Assembly (NCBI GenBank): GCA_016869895.1
Contig: VGDC01000115.1
Coordinates: forward strand, 1-6,561
From: Alphaproteobacteria bacterium
GTDB taxonomy: Bacteria; Pseudomonadota; Alphaproteobacteria; Rickettsiales; VGDC01
Reading direction: 5' to 3'
Length of the DNA: 6,561 bases
Shown here: positions 1-5,681 of the stretch, in pieces
Position numbering within the stretch: position 1 is the first letter of the stretch
Layout: every line of letters begins with the position of its first letter
Position numbers and translations under genes: made by a program
Notes under the pieces: model-generated
Databases searched by the model: none
What the model saw: only the letters and a program-made list of their open reading frames with translations
What the model was told of the DNA's origin: nothing

Positions 1-1
1 C

Positions 2-856
2 GCCACCCGCCGCAACGGTGCGAAGATGCTGCTGGTGAACGCGCGCATGTCGGAAGCCTCCTTCCATAACTGGCAGCGATTCCCCAGAAGCATCGAAAAG
101 CTGCTTTCGGTGTTCGATGCCATCCTCGCCCAAGCCCCGCAGGATGCCGCGCGCCTCACCGCCCTCGGCGCGCAGAACGTGCAGATGCCGGGTAACCTGA
201 AAGAGGACGCAGGCGACCTACCCTTCGATGCGGCAGAGCTTGCCCGCTTGAAAGCGCAGATAGGCAACAGACCCCTTTGGCTGGCCGCCAGCACACATTC
301 CGGCGAAGAGAGCCTCATCGCAGCGGCGCACAAACAGCTTCTGGCGGAGTTCCCAAACCTGTTGACGATGATCGTCCCCCGCCATCCCCCGCGCGGCGAG
401 AAGATTGCCACAGAGCTGGAATCCGCTGGCCTGTCCGTCGCCTTGCGCTCCCGTGGCGATGCCATCACCGCCGGCACCGCCATTTACCTTGCCGACACCA
501 TCGGCGAGCTAGGGCTGTTCTACCGTTTGGCCGATGTCGTCTTCATGGGCGGTTCGTTGATTCCCCATGGAGGTCAGAACCCGTTGGAGGCAGCACGGCT
601 CGATTGCGCCCTCCTCGCAGGGGAGCACACCCATAATTTCGAGGACATCTACGCCCGTTTCGCATCCGCCCCCGCCCTTATCCGCGTGGCGGATTCCGCC
701 ACCCTCGCCGCGGCGGTAGAAAAATTGCTTTCCGATTCGCTGTTGCGTGATACCTTGGCAGCCAATGCGAAACAGGAAATCCGCACGCAGCAGGGAGCAC
801 TCGCCGCCACGCTGGATGCCGCCGCCGCATTTCTCGTCAAAAGGAAACGTCCATGA
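2..856 (+). CDS. waaA: 3-deoxy-D-manno-octulosonic acid (Kdo) transferase, C-terminal part
   Basis: WaaA transfers Kdo from CMP-Kdo to the lipid A precursor on the cytoplasmic face of the inner membrane. The gene is cut by the left edge: the frame is open from base 2 and encodes 284 residues up to the TGA, against roughly 420-440 for the family. Most of the N-terminal GT-B domain, including the membrane anchor and acceptor-side catalytic residue, lies outside. Visible hallmarks are the NARMSE stretch near the start of the frame, ASTHSGEE (287-310), PRHPPR, DTIGELGLFY (494-523) and MGGSLIPHGGQNP (545-583); the last two form part of the CMP-Kdo binding side of GT30 enzymes. It overlaps lpxK by four bases (ATGA), so the two are probably translationally coupled. 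The family call is secure. The number of Kdo residues added cannot be read from sequence. Confidence 0.95.
   Translation, partial: ATRRNGAKMLLVNARMSEASFHNWQRFPRSIEKLLSVFDAILAQAPQDAARLTALGAQNVQMPGNLKEDAGDLPFDAAELARLKAQIGNRPLWLAASTHSGEESLIAAAHKQLLAEFPNLLTMIVPRHPPRGEKIATELESAGLSVALRSRGDAITAGTAIYLADTIGELGLFYRLADVVFMGGSLIPHGGQNPLEAARLDCALLAGEHTHNFEDIYARFASAPALIRVADSATLAAAVEKLLSDSLLRDTLAANAKQEIRTQQGALAATLDAAAAFLVKRKRP
841..845 (+). promoter_or_regulatory. Ribosome binding site of lpxK
   Basis: AAGGA lies inside the last codons of waaA, seven bases before the lpxK ATG. It supports the ATG within the ATGA overlap as the true start. Confidence 0.7.
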
Positions 857-1845
857 AGACCCCCGATTTCTGGCGCAAACGCGGCCTCGCCTGCACATTG
901 CTGACGCCTTTCGCATTGCTCTATCAGCTGGGATACCGTCTCCGCCGCCTCATCACCCGTCCCGCCAAGCCGGGCATCTCCATCGTCTGCGTGGGCAACC
1001 TCGTCGCCGGTGGTGCGGGCAAGACCCCTGTGGCCTTGGCGGTCGGCGCATGGGCGAAAGCGCATGGCATCAACGCCTGTTTCCTCAGCAAAGGCTATGG
1101 CGGTTCCGCCAGCGCGCCTACGCTGGTCGATCCCTACTTCCACCCCCATTCCGAAGTGGGCGACGAGCCGCTCCTGCTCGCGCGCGTGCTGCCCACCATC
1201 GTCGCCAAATCCCGCGAGGCCGGCGCGCGTTTCGCCGCTTCCAAGGGTTATTCCCTCGTCATCATGGACGATGGCTTCCAGAACCCCACCCTGAAGCCCG
1301 ACATCGCCTTGCTCGTGGTCGATGCGCTCTATGGTTTCGGTAACGGGCAGACCCTGCCCGCAGGGCCGCTGCGTGAACCCGCCGCTTACGGCCTCTCCCG
1401 CGCCTCCGCCGTCGTCCTCCTCACCCGTGAGGGGCAGGATGGCGAAGAAGCCGCCTGCCTACCCATCCCTGATGGCCTGCCAATCCTTTCCGCCACTGTG
1501 CGCACCGTCTGCTCCACGCCGCTGGTCGGCCATCCGGTGCTGGCATTCTCCGGCATCGCGCGGCCAGAGCAGTTCTTCGATTCCGTGGAGAACGTGCTGA
1601 ACGCCGACCTGCGCGGCACCCGCACTTTCCCCGACCACCACGCCTTCACCCCCAGCCAGCTGGCGGCTTTGGCGCAGGAAGCGATGTTGCAGGAAGCCTC
1701 CCTCATCACCACCGCGAAGGATGCCGTGCGCCTGCCGCGCACCATGCAGGGTGAAGTTCTGGTGGCGGATGTCGCCCTAAACTGGCAGAATGAGGCCGCG
1801 CTCGGCGCGCTCCTCGCCCCCCTGACCCGCAATAACAAAGGTTGA
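853..1845 (+). CDS. lpxK: Tetraacyldisaccharide 4'-kinase
   Basis: LpxK phosphorylates the 4' position of tetraacyl-disaccharide 1-phosphate to give lipid IVA, the substrate on which WaaA acts next. It is a peripheral inner-membrane enzyme and an unusual P-loop kinase acting on a lipid. The protein is 330 residues, normal for the family. A hydrophobic, basic N-terminus (residues about 14-35) fits membrane association. The Walker A loop is GNLVAGGAGKTP (48-59). It is followed by SKGYGG (79-84), GDEPLLLA (103-110), DDGFQNPTL (139-147) and NGQTLPAGPLREP (164-176), all family blocks, and by FPDHHAFTP in the C-terminal half. DDGFQN replaces the more common DDGFQH, a variation rather than a loss. 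The ATG overlaps the waaA stop and has a good ribosome binding site. The gene sits in a lipid A operon with waaA upstream and a small membrane protein seven bases downstream. Confidence 0.95.
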   Translation: MKTPDFWRKRGLACTLLTPFALLYQLGYRLRRLITRPAKPGISIVCVGNLVAGGAGKTPVALAVGAWAKAHGINACFLSKGYGGSASAPTLVDPYFHPHSEVGDEPLLLARVLPTIVAKSREAGARFAASKGYSLVIMDDGFQNPTLKPDIALLVVDALYGFGNGQTLPAGPLREPAAYGLSRASAVVLLTREGQDGEEAACLPIPDGLPILSATVRTVCSTPLVGHPVLAFSGIARPEQFFDSVENVLNADLRGTRTFPDHHAFTPSQLAALAQEAMLQEASLITTAKDAVRLPRTMQGEVLVADVALNWQNEAALGALLAPLTRNNKG

Positions 1846-1852
1846 TTCGACT

Positions 1853-2176
1853 ATGGCCAATATCCTGAAACAGCTCCTCGGACTCGTCATCCTCGGCTGT
1901 CTGTTCATCGTGCTGGTACAAATCGGTATCGCCGTTTTCCTCGTCGCGCTGGCTATTGCGGCCATCGCCGCCATCTGGTTCACCATCCGCGTCATCGTGC
2001 TGCGCAAGGACATCAAATCCACGCTGAACGAATACAACAGCATGAAATACAGCGATGCTTTTCGTAACACTTCAGGGGAGCGGATGGATGTCATCGATGG
2101 GGAAGTGATTGAGGCGGAATACGTCGAAATCGATGAAAAAACGCCCAAAAAAGCAGCGAAAAGTGACGAGATTTAG
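1853..2176 (+). CDS. Small membrane protein of unknown function
   Basis: I do not recognise a family for this 107-residue protein. Residues 8-45 form one long hydrophobic stretch, enough for two tightly packed membrane helices with a break near Q23-G25, ending at a basic patch (R46, R51, K52). The remaining half is hydrophilic: a mixed-charge segment, then an acidic run (about 81-96, rich in D, E and V) and a lysine-rich tail. This suggests a membrane hairpin with a cytoplasmic C-terminal tail. The start lies seven bases after the lpxK stop. The nearest purine-rich site, AAAGG at 1837-1841, is 11 bases upstream, a longer spacing than usual. The position suggests co-transcription with waaA-lpxK, but no role in lipid A assembly can be read from the sequence. 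Its stop codon overlaps the xseA stop on the other strand. Confidence 0.7.
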   Translation: MANILKQLLGLVILGCLFIVLVQIGIAVFLVALAIAAIAAIWFTIRVIVLRKDIKSTLNEYNSMKYSDAFRNTSGERMDVIDGEVIEAEYVEIDEKTPKKAAKSDEI

Positions 2177-3513
2177 ATAAGTTTGGCGTGTTTTTCGCCA
2201 TCTTTGAAGCGTATTTTGATGCTTTTTCCACTCGTCGCTTGCTCTGCCGAAGTCACGGGTTTACCCGTTTCCCCATCCAGAACCAGCGTATATCCGCGCT
2301 TTAAAACTTCCTGATAATTCAGGGTGCTTAGCATGCGTCCTTGCTCCAGAACCTTGCGGTATCTGTCCCGCAATCCACGGATATAGGCTTCATTAAGCCG
2401 TTCTGAGGAAGTAATCACGTCTTTTGCGTGACGATTGATTCCATTAAGGAACGAATGGGGCTGGAGGCGGAAGCGTTCCAGCTGCGCTTGCTTCAACGCC
2501 GCGAGCTTGGGGAGCGCGGTGTGCAGGCGTTCCGACCATTCATCCAGCCGTTGTGCGGCGGTGTCGGTAGCATTCAGCAGGCGGGGAAGCTGCCGCGCGC
2601 GCAAGGATAACGCCTCTTCCTTCTGTTGCAATTCCCGCTGGATGCCACGCGCCAAGCGGCGGTGATGCTCCAACAACGTCAAACGCCACTCCTCACGCAC
2701 GGGAACAGCCATTTCCGCAGCGGCGGTGGGGGTCGGCGCGCGCACGTCGGAGGCATAATCTATCAGTGTCGTATCCGTCTCATGCCCGACGGCGGAAATC
2801 AGCGGAATGTCCGAATCGGCGGCGGCACGCACCACTTCTTCTTCGTTGAATGCCCAGAGGTCTTCAATCGACCCGCCACCGCGCGCGACGATGAGCACAT
2901 CGGGTTTCGGGAACTGGTTCTCGGCATTGAAACCGCGAATGGCGGCGGCGATCTGCCCAGCGGCGGCCTCGCCCTGCACGGCGACCGGCCAGACGATCAC
3001 ATGGCAAGGGAAACGGTCGCGGATGCGGTGCAGGATATCACGGATGACCGCGCCCGTGGGGGAGGTGACCACACCGATGACACGCGGCATGAAAGGCAGA
3101 AGCTGCTTGCGTTCCGGTGCGAAGAGGCCTTCGGCGGTGAGCATGGCCTTGCGCTTTTCGAGCAGCGCCATGAGCGCGCCGACCCCAGCGGGTTCCATGT
3201 GTTCGATGACGATCTGATAATTCGATTTGCCGGGGTAGGTGGTGACCTTGCCGACAGCGACCACTTCCAGCCCTTCTTCGGGGCGGAAGGCGAGCTTCTG
3301 GAAGTTGCCCTTCCACATCACAGCGTTGATGGCGGCTTTCTCGTCTTTCAGATTGAAGTAGCAATGGCCGCTGCTATGCGCCCCGCGATAGCCCGACAAT
3401 TCGCCGCGCACGCGCACATAGCCGAAGGCATCCTCGACGACGCGCTTGATCGCGCCGGAGACTTCGGTGACGCTGTATTCAATCTGGTTATGGACGGGGG
3501 AGATTTCAGGCAT
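2173..3513 (-). CDS. xseA: Exodeoxyribonuclease VII large subunit
   Basis: XseA is the catalytic subunit of exonuclease VII, which with several XseB subunits degrades single-stranded DNA to short oligonucleotides in the cytoplasm during repair. The 446-residue protein is of normal length. It opens with an OB-fold DNA-binding domain (about 10-110, including RGELSGYRGAHSSGHCYFNL). The nuclease domain follows, with VIGVVTSPTGAVIRDI (145-160), VARGGGSIEDLWAFNEEE (209-226), SAVGHETDTTLIDYASD (240-256) and RAPTPTAAAE (258-267). A long charged helical region (about 270-400) and a small beta-rich tail complete it. The frame stays open far upstream, antisense to purD. I chose the ATG at 3511-3513 because OB-fold homology begins directly after it and the upstream extension looks like no known protein. 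No clear Shine-Dalgarno sequence precedes this ATG. No xseB is visible in the window. Confidence 0.95.
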   Translation of the reverse strand: MPEISPVHNQIEYSVTEVSGAIKRVVEDAFGYVRVRGELSGYRGAHSSGHCYFNLKDEKAAINAVMWKGNFQKLAFRPEEGLEVVAVGKVTTYPGKSNYQIVIEHMEPAGVGALMALLEKRKAMLTAEGLFAPERKQLLPFMPRVIGVVTSPTGAVIRDILHRIRDRFPCHVIVWPVAVQGEAAAGQIAAAIRGFNAENQFPKPDVLIVARGGGSIEDLWAFNEEEVVRAAADSDIPLISAVGHETDTTLIDYASDVRAPTPTAAAEMAVPVREEWRLTLLEHHRRLARGIQRELQQKEEALSLRARQLPRLLNATDTAAQRLDEWSERLHTALPKLAALKQAQLERFRLQPHSFLNGINRHAKDVITSSERLNEAYIRGLRDRYRKVLEQGRMLSTLNYQEVLKRGYTLVLDGETGKPVTSAEQATSGKSIKIRFKDGEKHAKLI

Positions 3514-3558
3514 TAAAAGGATATACCAACGATTACCGCGAATGGCAAAGGATTCCCA
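3514..3558. promoter_or_regulatory. Divergent gap between xseA and purD
   Basis: These 45 bases are all that separates two genes transcribed away from each other, so any promoter for either must lie here or reach into the opposite coding region. An AT-rich patch with TATACC at 3522-3527 (GGTATA on the other strand) could serve as a -10 region, but I see no matching -35 hexamer at the right distance for either gene. Promoters are inferred from gene arrangement only. Confidence 0.35.
3547..3552 (+). promoter_or_regulatory. Ribosome binding site that decides the purD start
   Basis: AAAGGA stands six bases before the ATG at 3559. The alternative in-frame ATG at 3571 begins the sequence MNVLLIGSGG, where many PurD proteins start, but it would sit 18 bases from this site. 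The upstream ATG is therefore preferred. Confidence 0.7.
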
Positions 3559-4854
3559 ATGGCCGATACCATGAATGTGCTTCTCATCGGCTCTGGTGGC
3601 CGCGAACACGCCATCGGCTGGAAACTGGCGCAGTCGCCCCGCATCGGCACGCTGTACTGCGCGCCCGGTAATGCGGGCATCGAGCAGGTCGCCACCTGCC
3701 ATCCTGACCTGAAATCCAACGACGACATCATCGCCTTCTGCAAGAAACAGAAAATCGGCCTCGTGGTCATCGGCCCTGAACAACCGCTGGTGGACGGGCT
3801 TTCCGATGCATTGCGCGAAGCGGGCGTGCCTGTGTTCGGCTGCTCTCAGGCGGCGGCACGGCTGGAAGGCAGCAAGGCCTTCACCAAGGATATCTGCCGG
3901 AGATACGGCATTCCCACCGCGGCTTACGAAACCTTCACCGATGCGGAAGCGGCGGTGAAATACATCATCGCCCATAACGCGCCCATCGTGGTGAAGGCCG
4001 ATGGCTTGGCTGGTGGCAAAGGCGTGACCGTAGCGGAAACCGTGCAGGAAGCCATTGCCGCGGTAGAATACCTGATGGGCGGCAAATTCAAGGACGCGGG
4101 AAAATCCGTGGTCATCGAAGAGTTCATGACGGGCGAGGAAGCCAGCTTTTTCGCGCTGACGGATGGTAAAACCGTGCGCGCCTTCGCCGCCGCGCAGGAC
4201 CACAAAGCCGTGGGCGATGGCGACCTTGGCCCGAACACCGGCGGCATGGGCACGTATAGCCCCGCGCCCGTCTTCACCGCCGACATCGAAGAAACGGTGA
4301 TGCGCGACATCATCGCGCCGACCATCACCGCCATGAAGGCCGAGGGCGCGCCATTCCAAGGCATCCTCTTCGCCGGATTGATGGTGACCGAAGAAGGCCC
4401 GAAACTCATCGAATATAATGTGCGCTTCGGCGACCCCGAAACACAGGTGTTGATGGCACGGTTGGAATCCGACTTATTGCCCATCCTGCTGGCAGTGGCC
4501 AAGGGCGAAGGGTTGGACAAGGTGGACATCACCTTCAAGAAATCGGCTGCGGTCTGCGTGGTCATGGCGGCGGATGGGTATCCGGCGGAATACGAGGTGG
4601 GCACGCTCATCCGTGGCATTGACGCTGCGGAAAAGCTGAAGGACGTGCAGGTGTTCCACGCGGGAACAGCGCGCAAGGGTGCTGAAATCGTGGCGAATGG
4701 TGGCCGTGTGCTGAGCGTGACCGCACTGGGCAAAGACGTGGCGACCGCGCAAAAATTGGCCTATGCTGCCGTTGACAAAATCGACTGGCCAGAGGGTTTC
4801 TGCAGACGGGATATTGGCTGGAGAGCTTTAGGTCGCCCCGCGAAAATCTCCTGA
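3559..4854 (+). CDS. purD: Phosphoribosylamine-glycine ligase (GAR synthetase)
   Basis: PurD joins glycine to 5-phosphoribosylamine using ATP, the second step of de novo purine synthesis, in the cytoplasm. The 431-residue protein has the full family layout. An N-terminal domain starts with NVLLIGSGGREHA (6-18) and contains VVIGPEQPLVDGL (69-81). An ATP-grasp core follows, with VVKADGLAGGKGV (144-156), VIEEFMTGEEASFFA (185-199), DHKAVGDGDLGPNTGGMGTYSP (split at 214-222 and 223-235), and the family signature RFGDPETQ (289-296). The C-terminal domain ends with the characteristic WPEGFCRRDIGWRAL (410-424). The last seven residues, GRPAKIS, are not family sequence: A428 to S431 and the TGA are encoded by the left arm and loop of a repeat element beginning exactly at 4840. 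The gene seems intact and functional, since the natural C-terminus is essentially complete before the added tail. It is divergent from xseA. Confidence 0.97.
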   Translation: MADTMNVLLIGSGGREHAIGWKLAQSPRIGTLYCAPGNAGIEQVATCHPDLKSNDDIIAFCKKQKIGLVVIGPEQPLVDGLSDALREAGVPVFGCSQAAARLEGSKAFTKDICRRYGIPTAAYETFTDAEAAVKYIIAHNAPIVVKADGLAGGKGVTVAETVQEAIAAVEYLMGGKFKDAGKSVVIEEFMTGEEASFFALTDGKTVRAFAAAQDHKAVGDGDLGPNTGGMGTYSPAPVFTADIEETVMRDIIAPTITAMKAEGAPFQGILFAGLMVTEEGPKLIEYNVRFGDPETQVLMARLESDLLPILLAVAKGEGLDKVDITFKKSAAVCVVMAADGYPAEYEVGTLIRGIDAAEKLKDVQVFHAGTARKGAEIVANGGRVLSVTALGKDVATAQKLAYAAVDKIDWPEGFCRRDIGWRALGRPAKIS

Positions 4855-4911
4855 TTTTCGCATAGGCTGCCGCTTCGCGGGCTGATGGCTCACGAAACCT
4901 GCTGGTTTCGT
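4840..4911 (+). repeat. 72-nt two-hairpin repeat, copy 1
   Basis: In order the element has a perfect 9-bp hairpin (arms GCGAAAATC 4840-4848 and GATTTTCGC 4853-4861, loop TCCT), a 7-nt spacer ATAGGCT, a 23-nt core at 4869-4891 beginning GCCGCTTCGCGGGC, and a perfect 8-bp hairpin (arms ACGAAACC 4892-4899 and GGTTTCGT 4904-4911, loop TGCT). A second copy of identical length and layout lies inverted at 5589-5660. Weaker similarity continues to about 4927 (CTTG, then CCACTCAC), touching the pal stop codon. The element fills the whole gap between the convergent genes purD and pal, and its first 15 bases are the end of the purD coding region. It may be a dispersed palindromic element; whether it moves, acts as RNA, or terminates transcription is not known from the sequence. 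Confidence 0.85.
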
Positions 4912-4919
4912 TTCTTGTC
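4892..4919 (+). terminator. Possible rho-independent terminator of purD
   Basis: The second hairpin of repeat copy 1 (8-bp perfect stem, four-base loop) runs into TTCTTGTC on the plus strand. It is the only structure after purD that resembles an intrinsic terminator. The T-tract is interrupted and the stem is only moderately GC-rich, so it may be weak. No T-tract follows the stems in the pal direction. Confidence 0.3.
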
Positions 4920-4926
4920 CCACTCA

Positions 4927-5388
4927 CTAATCGACAGTGGTAACCGCACGGCGATTTTGTGCCCATGCCTCTTGTGTATCCCCAAGCATAGCAGGGCGTT
5001 CTTTTCCATAGCTGATGGTGAAAATGCGCGATGCTTCTATGCCCGATGCCACCAGATAATTCTTCACGGCACTCGCGCGGCGCTCACCCAAAGCAAGGTT
5101 ATATTCCCGCGTACCACGCTCATCAGCATGGCCTTCGACGGTAATTCGTACTTCAGGAAACTGCTTTAGCCAAGCGGCTTGGCGTTCAAGCGTCCGCTGC
5201 GATTCGAGATTAAAAACGATACTATCCACATCAAAATGAACGCGGTCGCCAATGTTGTTTTCCAAATCCCATGGTTTTGTTGGCTCACGTAGACTGCATA
5301 TCCTGGTATCTGTGCTTTTTACTTCCTCTTGTGAGCTAGCACACCCCGCCAAAAACAACATCCCCAGCAGCAAAAACCCTATCCGCAT
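4927..5388 (-). CDS. pal: Peptidoglycan-associated lipoprotein (OmpA C-terminal-like domain)
   Basis: Pal anchors the outer membrane to peptidoglycan and works with the Tol proteins in envelope constriction. The 153-residue product has a lipoprotein signal (MRIGFLLLGMLFLAGC) with lipobox LAGC and lipidated C16; residue +2 is Ala, which by the E. coli rule permits outer-membrane sorting. A short linker leads to the OmpA-like domain (about 47-152), with GHADERGTREYNLALGERRA at 86-105. Here D89 and R104 match the Asp/Arg pair that binds diaminopimelate in this family. It ends with the usual NRRAVT. The open frame allows a start nine codons upstream, but AAGGAG lies six bases before the ATG at 5388, which also starts the signal peptide directly. 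No tol genes flank it, so this is either an orphan or a second pal. Sampled lines of the gene are about 42-48% G+C, against 67% in a purD line. Confidence 0.88.
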   Translation of the reverse strand: MRIGFLLLGMLFLAGCASSQEEVKSTDTRICSLREPTKPWDLENNIGDRVHFDVDSIVFNLESQRTLERQAAWLKQFPEVRITVEGHADERGTREYNLALGERRASAVKNYLVASGIEASRIFTISYGKERPAMLGDTQEAWAQNRRAVTTVD

Positions 5389-5394
5389 ATACAT

Positions 5395-5400
5395 CTCCTT
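5395..5400 (-). promoter_or_regulatory. Ribosome binding site that decides the pal start
   Basis: Read on the minus strand this is AAGGAG, six bases before the ATG at 5388. Two other in-frame ATGs are excluded by it: one immediately abuts the site and the other lies upstream of it. Confidence 0.8.
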
Positions 5401-5487
5401 GGTTGCAGAAAGCATAGCATATTCAACGGCTATGGACAGAGGTGTTTGACATCGCTGGATTAATTCTTTACCCGTTATGGGAAGTTT

Positions 5488-5560
5488 ATATTCGCACTTC
5501 GTGCATATCCACGCCGCATGAGCGGCGGCGCGCAGTCGCGCTTGCGGGCTTCGCCCGAAG
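5488..5560. repeat. String of adjacent GC-rich hairpins
   Basis: Three palindromes follow one another with no spacer. The first is CGCCGC/GCGGCG around ATGA (5512-5527). The second is GCGCG/CGCGC around CAGT (5528-5541). The third is CGGGC/GCCCG around TTC (5545-5557), extended by flanking TT/AA with one bulged G. A weaker palindrome, GCAC/GTGC around TTC (5494-5504), precedes them. The sequence differs from the 72-nt repeats nearby. It looks like a member of another palindromic repeat family or a structured leader, but only one copy is present here. Confidence 0.5.
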
Positions 5561-5588
5561 CATACTGTGACGTGAATGGAACACCAAG

Positions 5589-5660
5589 GCGCGGTCAGCA
5601 GACCGCGCGAGCCATCAGCCCGCGAAGCGGCGCGTCATTTGAAAATCAGGAGATTTTCAA
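5589..5660 (-). repeat. 72-nt two-hairpin repeat, copy 2 (inverted)
   Basis: Read on the minus strand, the order matches copy 1: hairpin arms TTGAAAATC and GATTTTCAA around TCCT, a 7-nt spacer ATGACGC, the identical 23-nt core (5609-5631), and hairpin arms GCGCGGTC and GACCGCGC around TGCT. Against copy 1 the outer two pairs of the first stem and five of eight pairs of the second stem differ, and every change is matched on the other arm. Loops and core are unchanged, and the spacer is diverged. Weaker similarity extends to 5572. The element ends 11 bases before the ribosome binding site of the transporter gene. Confidence 0.85.
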
Positions 5661-5671
5661 GGGCGCATATT

Positions 5672-5675
5672 AGGA
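5672..5675 (+). promoter_or_regulatory. Ribosome binding site of the transporter gene
   Basis: AGGA stands six bases before the ATG at 5682 and supports that start. The family's first helix motif follows within 15 residues of it. Confidence 0.65.
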
Positions 5676-5681
5676 AAACTT

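Larger units (their letters stand above)
5389..5681. other. Structured non-coding stretch between pal and the transporter gene
   Basis: No gene is visible in these 293 bases between two divergently transcribed starts. From left to right they hold the pal ribosome binding site, an AT-rich leader, a lone TTGACA (5446-5451) with no good -10 partner 16-18 bases on, a hairpin string (5488-5560), repeat copy 2 (5589-5660) and the transporter ribosome binding site. Promoters for both genes are expected here, but I cannot place them. Any transcript starting near 5446-5480 would carry all the hairpins in its leader. Confidence 0.5.

Noticed and set aside
2184..2200. Hairpin TGGCG/CGCCA as a terminator for the waaA-lpxK run
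   Set aside because: The stem is only 5 bp with a 7-base loop, the following sequence is not a clear T-tract, and it lies within the xseA coding region.
2626..3516. A 296-codon open frame on the plus strand across xseA
   Set aside because: It is antisense to the conserved xseA nuclease and OB-fold domains, and its His/Gly/Asp-rich product is typical of a shadow frame.
3514..4359. A 282-codon upstream in-frame extension of xseA, antisense to purD
   Set aside because: The whole stretch lies opposite well-conserved purD codons and resembles no protein family. XseA homology begins right after the ATG at 3513.
3924..4733. A 269-codon open frame on the minus strand inside purD
   Set aside because: It is a high-GC antisense shadow of purD, with serine/proline/alanine-rich low-complexity composition and no family features.
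4885..5169. A 94-codon plus-strand open frame starting MAHETCWFRF
   Set aside because: It begins inside repeat copy 1 and continues antisense to pal. A frame created by the repeat is the simpler explanation.
5446..5480. A sigma-70 promoter for the transporter gene at TTGACA
   Set aside because: The -35 match is perfect, but bases 16-18 downstream (around TACCCG) are a poor -10. I note it only as a lone hexamer.
4840..5660. Integron attC sites or a CRISPR array
   Set aside because: There are only two copies, inverted and about 680 bases apart, with no regular spacers. I see no attC-like R and L boxes and no integrase or cas gene.
4840..5660. Classical REP elements or insertion sequence ends
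   Set aside because: I see no GTAG/GGAG foot before a hairpin, no transposase fragment and no target duplication. The two-hairpin layout with a fixed core differs from simple terminal inverted repeats.
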